Source: Sulfurimonas sp.
Lineage (GTDB): Bacteria > Campylobacterota > Campylobacteria > Campylobacterales > Sulfurimonadaceae
Assembly (NCBI GenBank): GCA_002733155.1
Contig: NVUO01000011.1
Coordinates: 5,006 to 11,076, forward strand
Direction of reading: 5' to 3'
Length of the DNA: 6,071 bases
The stretch's first letter is position 1. The number at the start of each line of letters is the position of its first letter. Of this stretch, positions 1 through 6,071 are shown in pieces. Position numbers and translations under genes: made by a program. The notes beneath the pieces were generated by a model. The model was not told the DNA's origin. It worked only from the letters and a program-made list of their open reading frames with translations, and did no database searches.

Positions 1-1904
1 CTTTTTTTATCCTCTTTAGATAGTTTTAAAAGTGGCTCTATATAAGTTGAGAAAAGTTTATAAACTTCACGGTACTCTAACAACTTAGGTATTATCTCAT
101 GTTTGTCTTTTAAAGAAGAAAGTACCTGCTCATTCGTTGAGTATCCAGTTTTTGTTTTTTTACCAACTGGTAAGTCTAAAGTCTCAAAAAGTATAACTCC
201 TAGCTGTTTTGTAGAGTTGATGTTGAATTCAGACCCAGCAAGTGTATGTATCTCTTTTGTTAGATGTGATAAAGTCTCTTTTACCTCTACTAAGAATATC
301 TCTAAAAATGAACTATCTACTTTTATTCCATCTTTTTCCATAGAAAGTAAGGTTTGAATAAAAGGAACTTCTACCTTTGATGCTAAATCAACTAAATGAT
401 TAGCCTCTTGAAGTCCCAAAGTCTCTACAAACTTATAATAAAGTTTTAGAGTTATTAAAGCATCTTCAGCTGCATAAGCACAGGCATCTTCTAAGTCAAC
501 TCCAGCAAAAGTCTCACCTTTTTTAACTGTATCTTTAAAAGCTACCATTGTATGATTTAGTAATTTATCAGCTAACTTATCTAAGGCAAGGCTAGATTCT
601 GGGTTGATTAACCAAGCTAATATCATAGAATCTGCATGTACATTTAAACTATCATCTTCTAAAAATCTTGTAACAAAATGAAGGTCAAACTTGATGTTAT
701 GTCCAACTACCTTAGATTTAAAAATCTTTCTTATAGCTACTTTTGCATCATCTAAACTTATCTGATTTGGTACACCTAAATAAAAGTGGGCAAAGGGTAC
801 ATAATAAGCTTGCTCTTCATTAAGGGCAAAAGAAAAACCAACTAGTTTATCATTATCATAATCTAGTCCAGTAGTCTCTGTATCAAAGGCTATGATAGTA
901 TCTTCTTTTAAAAGTGAGAGTACCTTGTTTAACTCTTTTGCATCAGTTATAAGGGTAGCTTTAAAATCAAGTTTTTTTATTGCAGGCTCATCTATCATTG
1001 TTTTTTGTACAGCTTCTAAGTGTCTTTCACCAGTAACATGATTTTTAGCATGAAGTATACGAATTATTGCATTTTGTTCATACTTAACTAACTCATCATA
1101 AATATTTAAAAATGGGTGTTCAACATCCATCGTATATTCTTCAAAATCCATAGATTTAAATACATCATTTTTAAGAGTAACTAACTCTTTTGACATATAT
1201 GCACCCTCTTTAGAATCTCTTAGTTTTTTTTGTATGCCAGGTGGTTTAATCTCATCTAAATTTGCATATATATTATCAAGTGAGCCATACTGTACCAATA
1301 ACTTTTCAGCTCCAACTTTTCCTATACCCCTTACACCTGGTACATTATCAGCAGTATCACCAAGTATTGACTGATAGTCTATAAACTGCTTAGGTGTAAC
1401 TCCGTACTTGTCAAAACAAGCTTCCTCATCCATAGTTTTACGTTTAATAGCATCAACTACTACAATTTTCCCATCATCAATAAGCTGATATAAATCTTTA
1501 TCGTGAGATACTACACGTACATTATAACCCTTCTCACGTGCTAAATGTGCAACTGTAGCTATCATATCATCAGCTTCATATCCACTCATTCCAAGAGTCT
1601 TATAACCCATCTTATCTATCCACTCTATTGCTACTGGTAATTGCATAGTTAATTCCGGCGGAGGTGACTTACGATTCGCTTTATAGTTTGGGTCAATCTC
1701 TTTTCTAAATGTATCACCCTTAGTATCTATTGCAAAGATTATATAATCACTATCATGATCTTTTTGTAAGGTAGATATAAAGTTTGTAAAACCTGTTAAA
1801 AGTCCAGTTGGGAAACCATCTTTATTTTTAAGATGTTGTGGTAGTGCATAAAAACTACGGAAAAAAAATCCAAATGTGTCTATAATTGTTACTATCTTGC
1901 TCAT
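1..1904 (-). CDS. polA: DNA polymerase I, N-terminal 634 residues (3' end of gene outside window)
   Basis: DNA polymerase I fills gaps and removes RNA primers in replication and excision repair. I translated the frame by eye from the ATG at 1904 to the window edge and found no stop. The 5'-3' nuclease domain starts at IDTFGFFFRS (D9) and carries D60 (AIDTKGD), the EADD cluster (E110, D112, D113), DKD (D135, D137) and the helix-hairpin-helix GDTADNVPGVRGIG (182-195, with D183 and D186). The proofreading exonuclease has all three motifs: FDTETTG (D341, E343), NIKFD (N403, D407) and YAAED (Y477, D481). The polymerase domain begins around FNINSTKQLG and LPVGKKTKTGYS and reaches STYIEPLLKL. The palm motifs with the catalytic aspartates lie beyond base 1, so polymerase activity cannot be confirmed here. 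AAAGAG four bases before the ATG can serve as ribosome site. The gene follows the 195-residue gene after 10 bases, so the two are probably cotranscribed. Confidence 0.97.
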   Translation of the reverse strand, partial: MSKIVTIIDTFGFFFRSFYALPQHLKNKDGFPTGLLTGFTNFISTLQKDHDSDYIIFAIDTKGDTFRKEIDPNYKANRKSPPPELTMQLPVAIEWIDKMGYKTLGMSGYEADDMIATVAHLAREKGYNVRVVSHDKDLYQLIDDGKIVVVDAIKRKTMDEEACFDKYGVTPKQFIDYQSILGDTADNVPGVRGIGKVGAEKLLVQYGSLDNIYANLDEIKPPGIQKKLRDSKEGAYMSKELVTLKNDVFKSMDFEEYTMDVEHPFLNIYDELVKYEQNAIIRILHAKNHVTGERHLEAVQKTMIDEPAIKKLDFKATLITDAKELNKVLSLLKEDTIIAFDTETTGLDYDNDKLVGFSFALNEEQAYYVPFAHFYLGVPNQISLDDAKVAIRKIFKSKVVGHNIKFDLHFVTRFLEDDSLNVHADSMILAWLINPESSLALDKLADKLLNHTMVAFKDTVKKGETFAGVDLEDACAYAAEDALITLKLYYKFVETLGLQEANHLVDLASKVEVPFIQTLLSMEKDGIKVDSSFLEIFLVEVKETLSHLTKEIHTLAGSEFNINSTKQLGVILFETLDLPVGKKTKTGYSTNEQVLSSLKDKHEIIPKLLEYREVYKLFSTYIEPLLKLSKEDKK

Positions 1905-1914
1905 AAATCTCTTT

Positions 1915-2502
1915 TTATATTATTTTGTTTATTTTTAAGATACTTAATGTATCTGTATCTAGGTCTGTCTCTTCTACTTTTATATCAATTCCAAGGTCAA
2001 TAAATTTTATCTCAAAACCATCATTAAAAATAACAGCTCTTTTTTTAACTTTTTTTATAATATCTGGATACTTATGTTTAATATATCCAATACATCCAGC
2101 ATTAGCAAAAGATGATATTAAAATATTTACTTTTGGTTTTTTAGTAAATGGAGTGAAGTTTATAAACTCTTTTATATTATCTATTTCATTAAAAACATAC
2201 TCATCAGTTATACCTAACACATAAGCAGTTAAAGAATATTTCACACTTCCATAAGATTTTACAAAATCAGATATCTCTTTCGAGATTACAAGTACATCTT
2301 GAAGTAGGAGCATATAACCATCAAAAGATATCTCTTTTAAGACTAAAATCTCTTGGATTATATATTTTTCATATTTTGCAAACTTTTCATCATAAGAGTT
2401 AGTATTTCCTAAATCAGGCAAATCATCAATTCTCTCACTTAGCCCAAGTCTTGCGTATCTAAGAAGCATATCTTCTATTTGTGCCTTATAATTAAACTTC
2501 AT
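1915..2502 (-). CDS. Hypothetical protein, 195 aa, cotranscribed with polA
   Basis: I do not recognise this protein and assign no function. It is a soluble-looking 195-residue chain with no signal peptide and no membrane segment. Residues 1 to about 110 look mostly helical and charged (EDMLLRYARLGLSERIDDLP near the start). A middle stretch (KPKVNILISSFANAGCIGY, about 122-140) mixes strand-like and small residues and holds the only cysteine. The C-terminal part alternates strand-like segments rich in I, D and E (AVIFNDGFEIKFIDLGIDIKV). The ATG at 2502 has AGGA six bases upstream (2509-2512), a good ribosome site, and an extended -10 promoter about 30 bases upstream. The stop at 1915 is 10 bases before the polA start, so expression with polA is likely. 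Base composition is low (22-23% GC in two counted lines), lower than polA. The reading frame, ribosome site and promoter together support a real gene; a DNA-related role is only guilt by association. Confidence 0.85.
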   Translation of the reverse strand: MKFNYKAQIEDMLLRYARLGLSERIDDLPDLGNTNSYDEKFAKYEKYIIQEILVLKEISFDGYMLLLQDVLVISKEISDFVKSYGSVKYSLTAYVLGITDEYVFNEIDNIKEFINFTPFTKKPKVNILISSFANAGCIGYIKHKYPDIIKKVKKRAVIFNDGFEIKFIDLGIDIKVEETDLDTDTLSILKINKII

Positions 2503-2531
2503 ATATAATCCTAGCTTTGTATAGTAGACTT

Positions 2532-2540
2532 ATTATAGCA
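2532..2540 (-). promoter_or_regulatory. Extended -10 promoter for the hypothetical gene-polA unit
   Basis: On the minus strand this reads TGCTATAAT, a perfect extended -10 (TGn followed by TATAAT). It lies in the 55-base gap after the membrane-protein stop. Transcription would start near 2525, giving a leader of about 22 bases that contains the AGGA ribosome site. No -35 hexamer is visible; the upstream bases are simply AT-rich (AATTTAATTTTAAAC), which is usual for vegetative promoters in Campylobacterota. It is the best promoter candidate in the window, and would separate the hypothetical gene and polA from the genes before them. Read-through from the membrane-protein gene remains possible because no terminator is seen. 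Confidence 0.6.
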
Positions 2541-2557
2541 GTTTAAAATTAAATTAT

Positions 2558-3238
2558 TTATCTACTTAAATGACCATATCCACTATAAATTGTATATGCA
2601 CCATAGATTATAACTGCAAAAGAAGAAAGGCTCATCATCATATTTCTAAAGCTTGTAGCAGTACCAAGTGAGGTCAAAAAACCAAGACTAAACATTGCAG
2701 GTATTGTACTTAGTCCAAATATCATCATAACAAAGGCTCCATAAAATGGACTAGCTGTACTAGCTGCTGTAATTGCAAAAAAGTATACAAATCCACAAGG
2801 CAATAAACCGTTAAGCATACCTAAAATAAAAAAGCTCATATTTGATTTAGAATTTAAAACTTTTTTAAAAGTTGCCTTATAAAAAGAGCTTGATGAAAAT
2901 GAGTGTTCTATTAAAGTCAAAAATTTAAGCTTACCCATAAGTGAAAGTCCAGCCAAAACCATAGTAAAACCCGCTACAAGAAGTAAAATTCCATTTGCAG
3001 TACTATTATATGTAATAACTCCACCCAATAAACCAAATACAGCACCTAGGATAGAATATGTAAGCACCCTACCAAATGAGTATAATAAATGTGCAGTAGT
3101 TTTTGATACTTTAGAACTAGCTGGTTGTATTTTTATAGTTGAATACGCTAAAACAATTCCACCACACATACCAATACAATGACCAAATGAACCTAAAAAA
3201 GCTATACTAATTATAGATAAAATACTAATTGTTTCCAT
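2558..3238 (-). CDS. DsbD/CcdA-like six-helix membrane protein (TauE/SafE-type, GMCGG family)
   Basis: This is an integral inner-membrane protein of 226 residues with about six hydrophobic segments (roughly 4-31, 50-76, 82-102, 134-158, 163-192 and 200-220). Two signatures identify the family: GHCIGMCGG (residues 19-27, C21 and C25) in helix 1 and LPCGFVY (C148) in helix 4. Such proteins are usually annotated 'sulfite exporter TauE/SafE family' (COG2836), but they resemble the transmembrane domain of DsbD/CcdA (DsbD_2 type). In many proteobacteria relatives sit near cbb3 oxidase or heavy-metal genes, suggesting metal handling or thiol-redox transfer in cytochrome maturation; none of those partners is present here, so the substrate is open. 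The ATG at 3238 is preceded by an in-frame TAA two codons upstream, which fixes the start. The nearest Shine-Dalgarno-like GGAG (3252-3255) is 13 bases away, longer than usual. Length is normal for the family and no break is seen. Confidence 0.88.
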   Translation of the reverse strand: METISILSIISIAFLGSFGHCIGMCGGIVLAYSTIKIQPASSKVSKTTAHLLYSFGRVLTYSILGAVFGLLGGVITYNSTANGILLLVAGFTMVLAGLSLMGKLKFLTLIEHSFSSSSFYKATFKKVLNSKSNMSFFILGMLNGLLPCGFVYFFAITAASTASPFYGAFVMMIFGLSTIPAMFSLGFLTSLGTATSFRNMMMSLSSFAVIIYGAYTIYSGYGHLSR

Positions 3239-3265
3239 TATAGATTAATTACTCCATATTATTTG

Positions 3266-3271
3266 ATTATC
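3266..3271 (-). promoter_or_regulatory. Possible -10 element for the membrane-protein gene
   Basis: GATAAT on the minus strand matches TATAAT at five of six bases. It would place the transcription start near 3259, just before the GGAG at 3252-3255 and about 20 bases before the start codon. No -35 is recognisable, and similar AT-rich hexamers (such as TACAAT and TATATA) lie nearby, so this choice is tentative. Confidence 0.25.
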
Positions 3272-3293
3272 CATATATAATTTTTGTATTGTA

Positions 3294-3318
3294 TGATTAA
3301 CTGAAATATTTTTAATCA
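3294..3318. repeat. Small inverted repeat (7-bp arms, 11-base loop) upstream of the membrane-protein gene
   Basis: TGATTAA (3294-3300) and TTAATCA (3312-3318) are exact reverse complements around an 11-base loop. It lies 56-80 bases before the start codon at 3238, where an activator or repressor could bind. It lacks a following U-run and has an AT-only stem apart from one G-C pair, so it is not a credible terminator. The regulator, if any, is unknown. Confidence 0.3.
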
Positions 3319-3438
3319 ATCAAGTAACAAATACAGCATATTATATAGATTTTATTTAGATATATCTTTGAATAATCAAATATGCACATCCAAAACTATT
3401 TATTATTATACATAAACTATGTTACGTATATGTTAAAT

Positions 3439-5973
3439 TTATACTTTCTGACAATCAGTAATTTTATCTTTATACTTAATATCTAAAAACTTAAAGTGCT
3501 TCTTAGCATAAGCAATTTTCCAAGCTTCTACACCTCTTAAATCTCTATCTTTATCACTACCTTTTGTCTCAACTATAAAACTCCCTTCACTTTCATCATA
3601 TTTTATAACTACAAAGTCTGGATTGTAATTTCCCAGTGGTGTTTTTATTTTAAATCTAGTTGGTAGTTTTGTAAAAAATTTAAACCTATCTGCACATTTT
3701 ATGAACTCTTTTTCTATCTCTGAATCATATTGTTCAAGAGTATAAAGTCCTTTGTTGCACTCTTGTAAATCATAGCCATTTTGTTCAGTGGGAAATATAT
3801 TTTTAAACTCATAATATTCTCCATTCTCTTTATACTCAATCCCATCAATCAATATATCATGTTTTACATCATCAAAAGCTTCTATCGCTTTTTTTATATA
3901 TTCATCACTATTTTTAATAAATGGTTTTAAATCTACATCTTTCAGTATTTCCATAATAGTCTTTCTTGAAACCCCTATTTGTTTCTCAACTATAGAAACC
4001 AAGTCAGGTAAGACCTCTTCAAAATCAAGTTTTACATTTTTTTCATCTTCTATATAACTATTATTTAAATTTCCAAACTGTTTTAATATCTTTTTTTCTT
4101 TAGTTTCTATTGTCTTTAGTTTTTTTATAACTTGTTTTTTATACTTACCTGTATCTAAGATAAGTTCAAAAATAGTTTTAGATTTTATTTTTTCCCATAA
4201 CTCTAAAAACTCCTTATTTTCTTTGAGCCAATCAGTTTTTAATACTGAATGCTTTTTATCTTTTTTTGCATTATTTAAGTTACTACTGCTTACACCACTT
4301 ACATCATTTTCAATTTGTAATTCTCGTGCAAATTCCTCAAAACTTTCATTTACAATTACAGTCAATCTATTTATATTTTTATCTTCAACCCTATTTCCGT
4401 ATTTATCTACGCACAGTCTAACACCACGACCTAAAATCTGTCTCTTCTTCATTTGTGATGTAGTATCATTTAGAGTTGTAATAAAAAATACATTTGGATT
4501 ATCCCATCCTTCCTTTAATGCACTGTGTGAAAATATAAAACTTGTTTTTTCTTCAAAACTTAAAAGTTTTTCTTTGCTTTTCATAATCAAATCATATGTT
4601 TGTTTTTGTAATTTTCTATCACTTTCATTATTTTTCAACTCATCTACAAAACCAGTTTTTCGTTTAGCAAAATAGTAACTGTATACTTCTTTTGAATCTA
4701 TTGTCTTAAAACTTTCAAAGTTAAGCTTTAATCTATCAAATTCATTACAAAACCATTTTTCCATCCAACCATCTTCATCATTTAAAAAGTTAGCTACTCT
4801 ATCTATAAAAAATAAGCTTAATACTTTTATATTTTGTTGCTTTAACTCTTCAAATTTTCTCATATGAAGTTTGATAGCATCACTAATTTGTTCTTGTTGT
4901 ATTTGTTTTTTTACTTTCCCATTTATTTGATGTACTTCTAATTTCAAATTATTTTCAAATTGAATAAACATATCTTTATAACTAATTTCATTAACTATAA
5001 AACCAGTATATATAGGATTCTTTGTTTTATCTTTTAAACTATCATTCCCTTTGATTTTGATAGTTTTTTTTATAAACTCATCTTTATTTTTAGAAATCAG
5101 TTCAAGAGAAGCTACTGGTCTTTTTGATTTTTTATCTATCTCTATTTTTAAGACATTTATATAAACATCATTTATAGTTTGATTTTCACTAAGTGCCCAA
5201 ACATCTATCTGCTTAACAAGACCTTGTTGTAAAGATTGTTGTGGTGTTAAAGAATACAAAAGATTATAGTAATTTTTATGTGTAGCAGAAAATCTAAGTG
5301 TAAATAGTGGATTTAATTCATCTAAAGCGTCTCTACTTAAATCACTTTCCATATTTTGAGGTTCGTCAAGTATTAGAATTGATTTTGTTTTTTGCAAACT
5401 ATTTTTTGGAGTAGAGATAAAACCTTCTTGCGTCATATTTAGTATAGTATTTGCCCTCTTAAAGCTGTCTATAGTCATTATCATAATTTGAAGATTATCA
5501 TCTCTAATAAAGTGTTTTAATAAAGTAAGTCGTGAAGAATCATATTCAAAATACTCATAAGGAAAATTAAACTCACTTTTAAAATGATTTTGCATACTAT
5601 TTAAAGAGTTTAAAACACCCTCTTTAATTGCTATAGATGGAGTTATGATAATAAACTTATTCCATCCATATTTTTTAAAAAGTTCTAAAATAGTTTTTAT
5701 ATATACATAAGTCTTACCAGTACCAGTTTCCATCTCAATAGAAAAATCTAAACTCTCTAAAACAGTAGTTTTCTCTTTAATATTATTATGATTTTGTATG
5801 TTTAATAAGTTTTCTAAAATTGTGTCTGTATCTAAACTAAAATTATTTGCACAAACTGCCTCACCATCAAAAATATCATACTCGCTTGTTTGTTTTACTT
5901 GTCCACTAAATAAATCAACTATTGAATTTATTGCTTTTGTTTGGTGTGGCTGAGAGATGTATTTTATTTGCAT
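3439..5973 (-). CDS. res: Type III restriction endonuclease subunit Res (helicase plus PD-(D/E)XK nuclease)
   Basis: Res is the ATP-dependent translocating and cleaving subunit of a type III restriction-modification enzyme; it acts in complex with a Mod methyltransferase. The 844-residue chain begins with the family's N-terminal signature (QPHQTKAINSIVDLFSGQ, about residues 8-25). Helicase motifs follow: Walker A ETGTGKT (82-88), DEPQ (203-206), SAT (229-231), the SHSALKEGWDNPN block (482-494) and QILGRGVRL (512-520, with R516 and R519). A lysine-rich, poorly conserved stretch (about 565-700) leads to the C-terminal nuclease, NPDF (D786) and VETKG (E802, K804), a complete PD-(D/E)XK site. Length is somewhat below the usual 900-1000 residues. 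The ATG at 5973 fits the conserved N-terminus; it lies inside the last codons of the preceding gene, so translation is probably coupled, as no strong ribosome site is seen. GC content is visibly lower than in polA. All catalytic residues appear intact, so activity is expected if a Mod partner is present. Confidence 0.94.
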   Translation of the reverse strand: MQIKYISQPHQTKAINSIVDLFSGQVKQTSEYDIFDGEAVCANNFSLDTDTILENLLNIQNHNNIKEKTTVLESLDFSIEMETGTGKTYVYIKTILELFKKYGWNKFIIITPSIAIKEGVLNSLNSMQNHFKSEFNFPYEYFEYDSSRLTLLKHFIRDDNLQIMIMTIDSFKRANTILNMTQEGFISTPKNSLQKTKSILILDEPQNMESDLSRDALDELNPLFTLRFSATHKNYYNLLYSLTPQQSLQQGLVKQIDVWALSENQTINDVYINVLKIEIDKKSKRPVASLELISKNKDEFIKKTIKIKGNDSLKDKTKNPIYTGFIVNEISYKDMFIQFENNLKLEVHQINGKVKKQIQQEQISDAIKLHMRKFEELKQQNIKVLSLFFIDRVANFLNDEDGWMEKWFCNEFDRLKLNFESFKTIDSKEVYSYYFAKRKTGFVDELKNNESDRKLQKQTYDLIMKSKEKLLSFEEKTSFIFSHSALKEGWDNPNVFFITTLNDTTSQMKKRQILGRGVRLCVDKYGNRVEDKNINRLTVIVNESFEEFARELQIENDVSGVSSSNLNNAKKDKKHSVLKTDWLKENKEFLELWEKIKSKTIFELILDTGKYKKQVIKKLKTIETKEKKILKQFGNLNNSYIEDEKNVKLDFEEVLPDLVSIVEKQIGVSRKTIMEILKDVDLKPFIKNSDEYIKKAIEAFDDVKHDILIDGIEYKENGEYYEFKNIFPTEQNGYDLQECNKGLYTLEQYDSEIEKEFIKCADRFKFFTKLPTRFKIKTPLGNYNPDFVVIKYDESEGSFIVETKGSDKDRDLRGVEAWKIAYAKKHFKFLDIKYKDKITDCQKV

Positions 5974-6071
5974 AAAATCAACTTGTCCATGAAATATTTG
6001 AAAGATTTATTATTGTTTATTTCAAATTTTAATTCTTCTTTTTTTAGTTTATCAGTATATCTTTTCATACA
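5964..6071 (-). CDS. C-terminal 35 codons of an upstream gene, probably of the same R-M locus
   Basis: An open frame enters at the window edge and ends with TAA at 5966-5964, giving 35 residues that include MKRYTDKLKKEELKFEIN and the end MDKLILCK. The stop overlaps the Res start by 10 bases, the arrangement expected of a coupled operon. Type III Res genes normally follow their mod methyltransferase, so this is most likely the Mod C-terminus. A small accessory protein lying between mod and res (a DUF4391-type gene is one known case) is the alternative. No methyltransferase motif falls in this short piece, so the identity is inferred from position only. The fragment is lysine-rich and probably helical, with no membrane segment. 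Confidence 0.6.
   Translation of the reverse strand, partial: CMKRYTDKLKKEELKFEINNNKSFKYFMDKLILCK

Larger units (their letters stand above)
3260..3382. repeat. 11-bp inverted repeat with 101-bp spacer in the intergenic region
   Basis: TATTTGATTAT at 3260-3270 is the exact reverse complement of ATAATCAAATA at 3372-3382. The left arm overlaps the possible -10 of the membrane-protein gene. The right arm overlaps a small palindrome, TTTGA-ATAA-TCAAA, at 3367-3380. The arms consist almost entirely of A and T, and in a 200-base spacer this AT-rich a match of this length has a substantial chance of arising at random. It could be a pair of operator sites or nothing. Confidence 0.3.

Noticed and set aside
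103..357. Plus-strand open frame of 84 codons
   Set aside because: It lies opposite conserved polA codons that I could read as family sequence, and has no identifiable start signal or protein family features.
1925..2224. Plus-strand open frame of 99 codons with hydrophobic stretches
   Set aside because: It is antisense to the 195-residue gene, which has a ribosome site and promoter; the hydrophobicity is what AT-rich antisense of a lysine- and isoleucine-rich protein gives.
3367..3380. FNR/CRP-like box, TTTGA-ATAA-TCAAA
   Set aside because: The FNR consensus is TTGAT-N4-ATCAA; here the TTGA and TCAA halves are two bases too close, and it is more than 120 bases from the start codon. Kept only as a palindrome.
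3410..3422. Hairpin ACATA-AAC-TATGT after the Res stop as a terminator
   Set aside because: The stem is five AT-rich pairs with no following U-run on the minus strand, so it is too weak for a rho-independent terminator.
4223..4675. Plus-strand open frame of 150 codons
   Set aside because: It is antisense to the helicase motif region of Res, whose frame is well supported; its F/L/S-rich translation is typical of an antisense shadow.
5064..5071. Eight-base homopolymer in res (others at 1224-1231 and 1861-1868 in polA) as phase-variation switches
   Set aside because: Runs of seven to eight A/T are scattered through the window, as expected for this composition, including within essential polA. 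There are no G/C tracts or tandem repeats of the kind known to switch restriction genes.

Overview
The window is AT-rich, and every gene in it lies on the minus strand. It reads as a piece of a Campylobacterota (epsilonproteobacterial) chromosome, possibly Sulfurimonas-like. The evidence is the DNA polymerase I N-terminus (the IDTFGFFFRS form), the low GC content, an extended -10 promoter with no visible -35, and a GMCGG/LPCG membrane protein of a type common in that phylum. The genus is a guess; the phylum is a fairly confident inference.

In transcription order (high to low coordinates) there are five genes. (1) The last 35 codons of an upstream gene (6071-5964), probably part of the same restriction-modification locus. 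(2) A complete 844-residue type III restriction endonuclease (Res) subunit (5973-3439), whose start overlaps the previous stop by 10 bases. (3) A 200-base AT-rich spacer (3438-3239) with several small inverted repeats and a possible promoter, followed by a six-helix membrane protein of the DsbD/CcdA-like 'TauE/SafE' family (3238-2558). (4) A short spacer with a good extended -10 promoter (2540-2532), leading into an unrecognised 195-residue cytoplasmic protein (2502-1915). (5) Ten bases later, polA (1904 to the window edge), with an intact 5'-3' nuclease domain, an intact 3'-5' proofreading domain and the first part of the polymerase domain; the catalytic palm lies outside the window.

The hypothetical gene and polA look like one transcription unit driven by the promoter at 2540-2532. 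The Res gene is translationally coupled to the partial gene before it. Hand counts on sampled 60-base lines put the Res gene at about 15-28% GC, against about 32-42% in polA and about 35% in the membrane protein. This fits a restriction-modification cassette acquired next to a core housekeeping region. No RNA genes, CRISPR arrays, insertion sequences or convincing rho-independent terminators were seen. Nothing here demands a new biological system; the least explained element is the 195-residue protein paired with polA.
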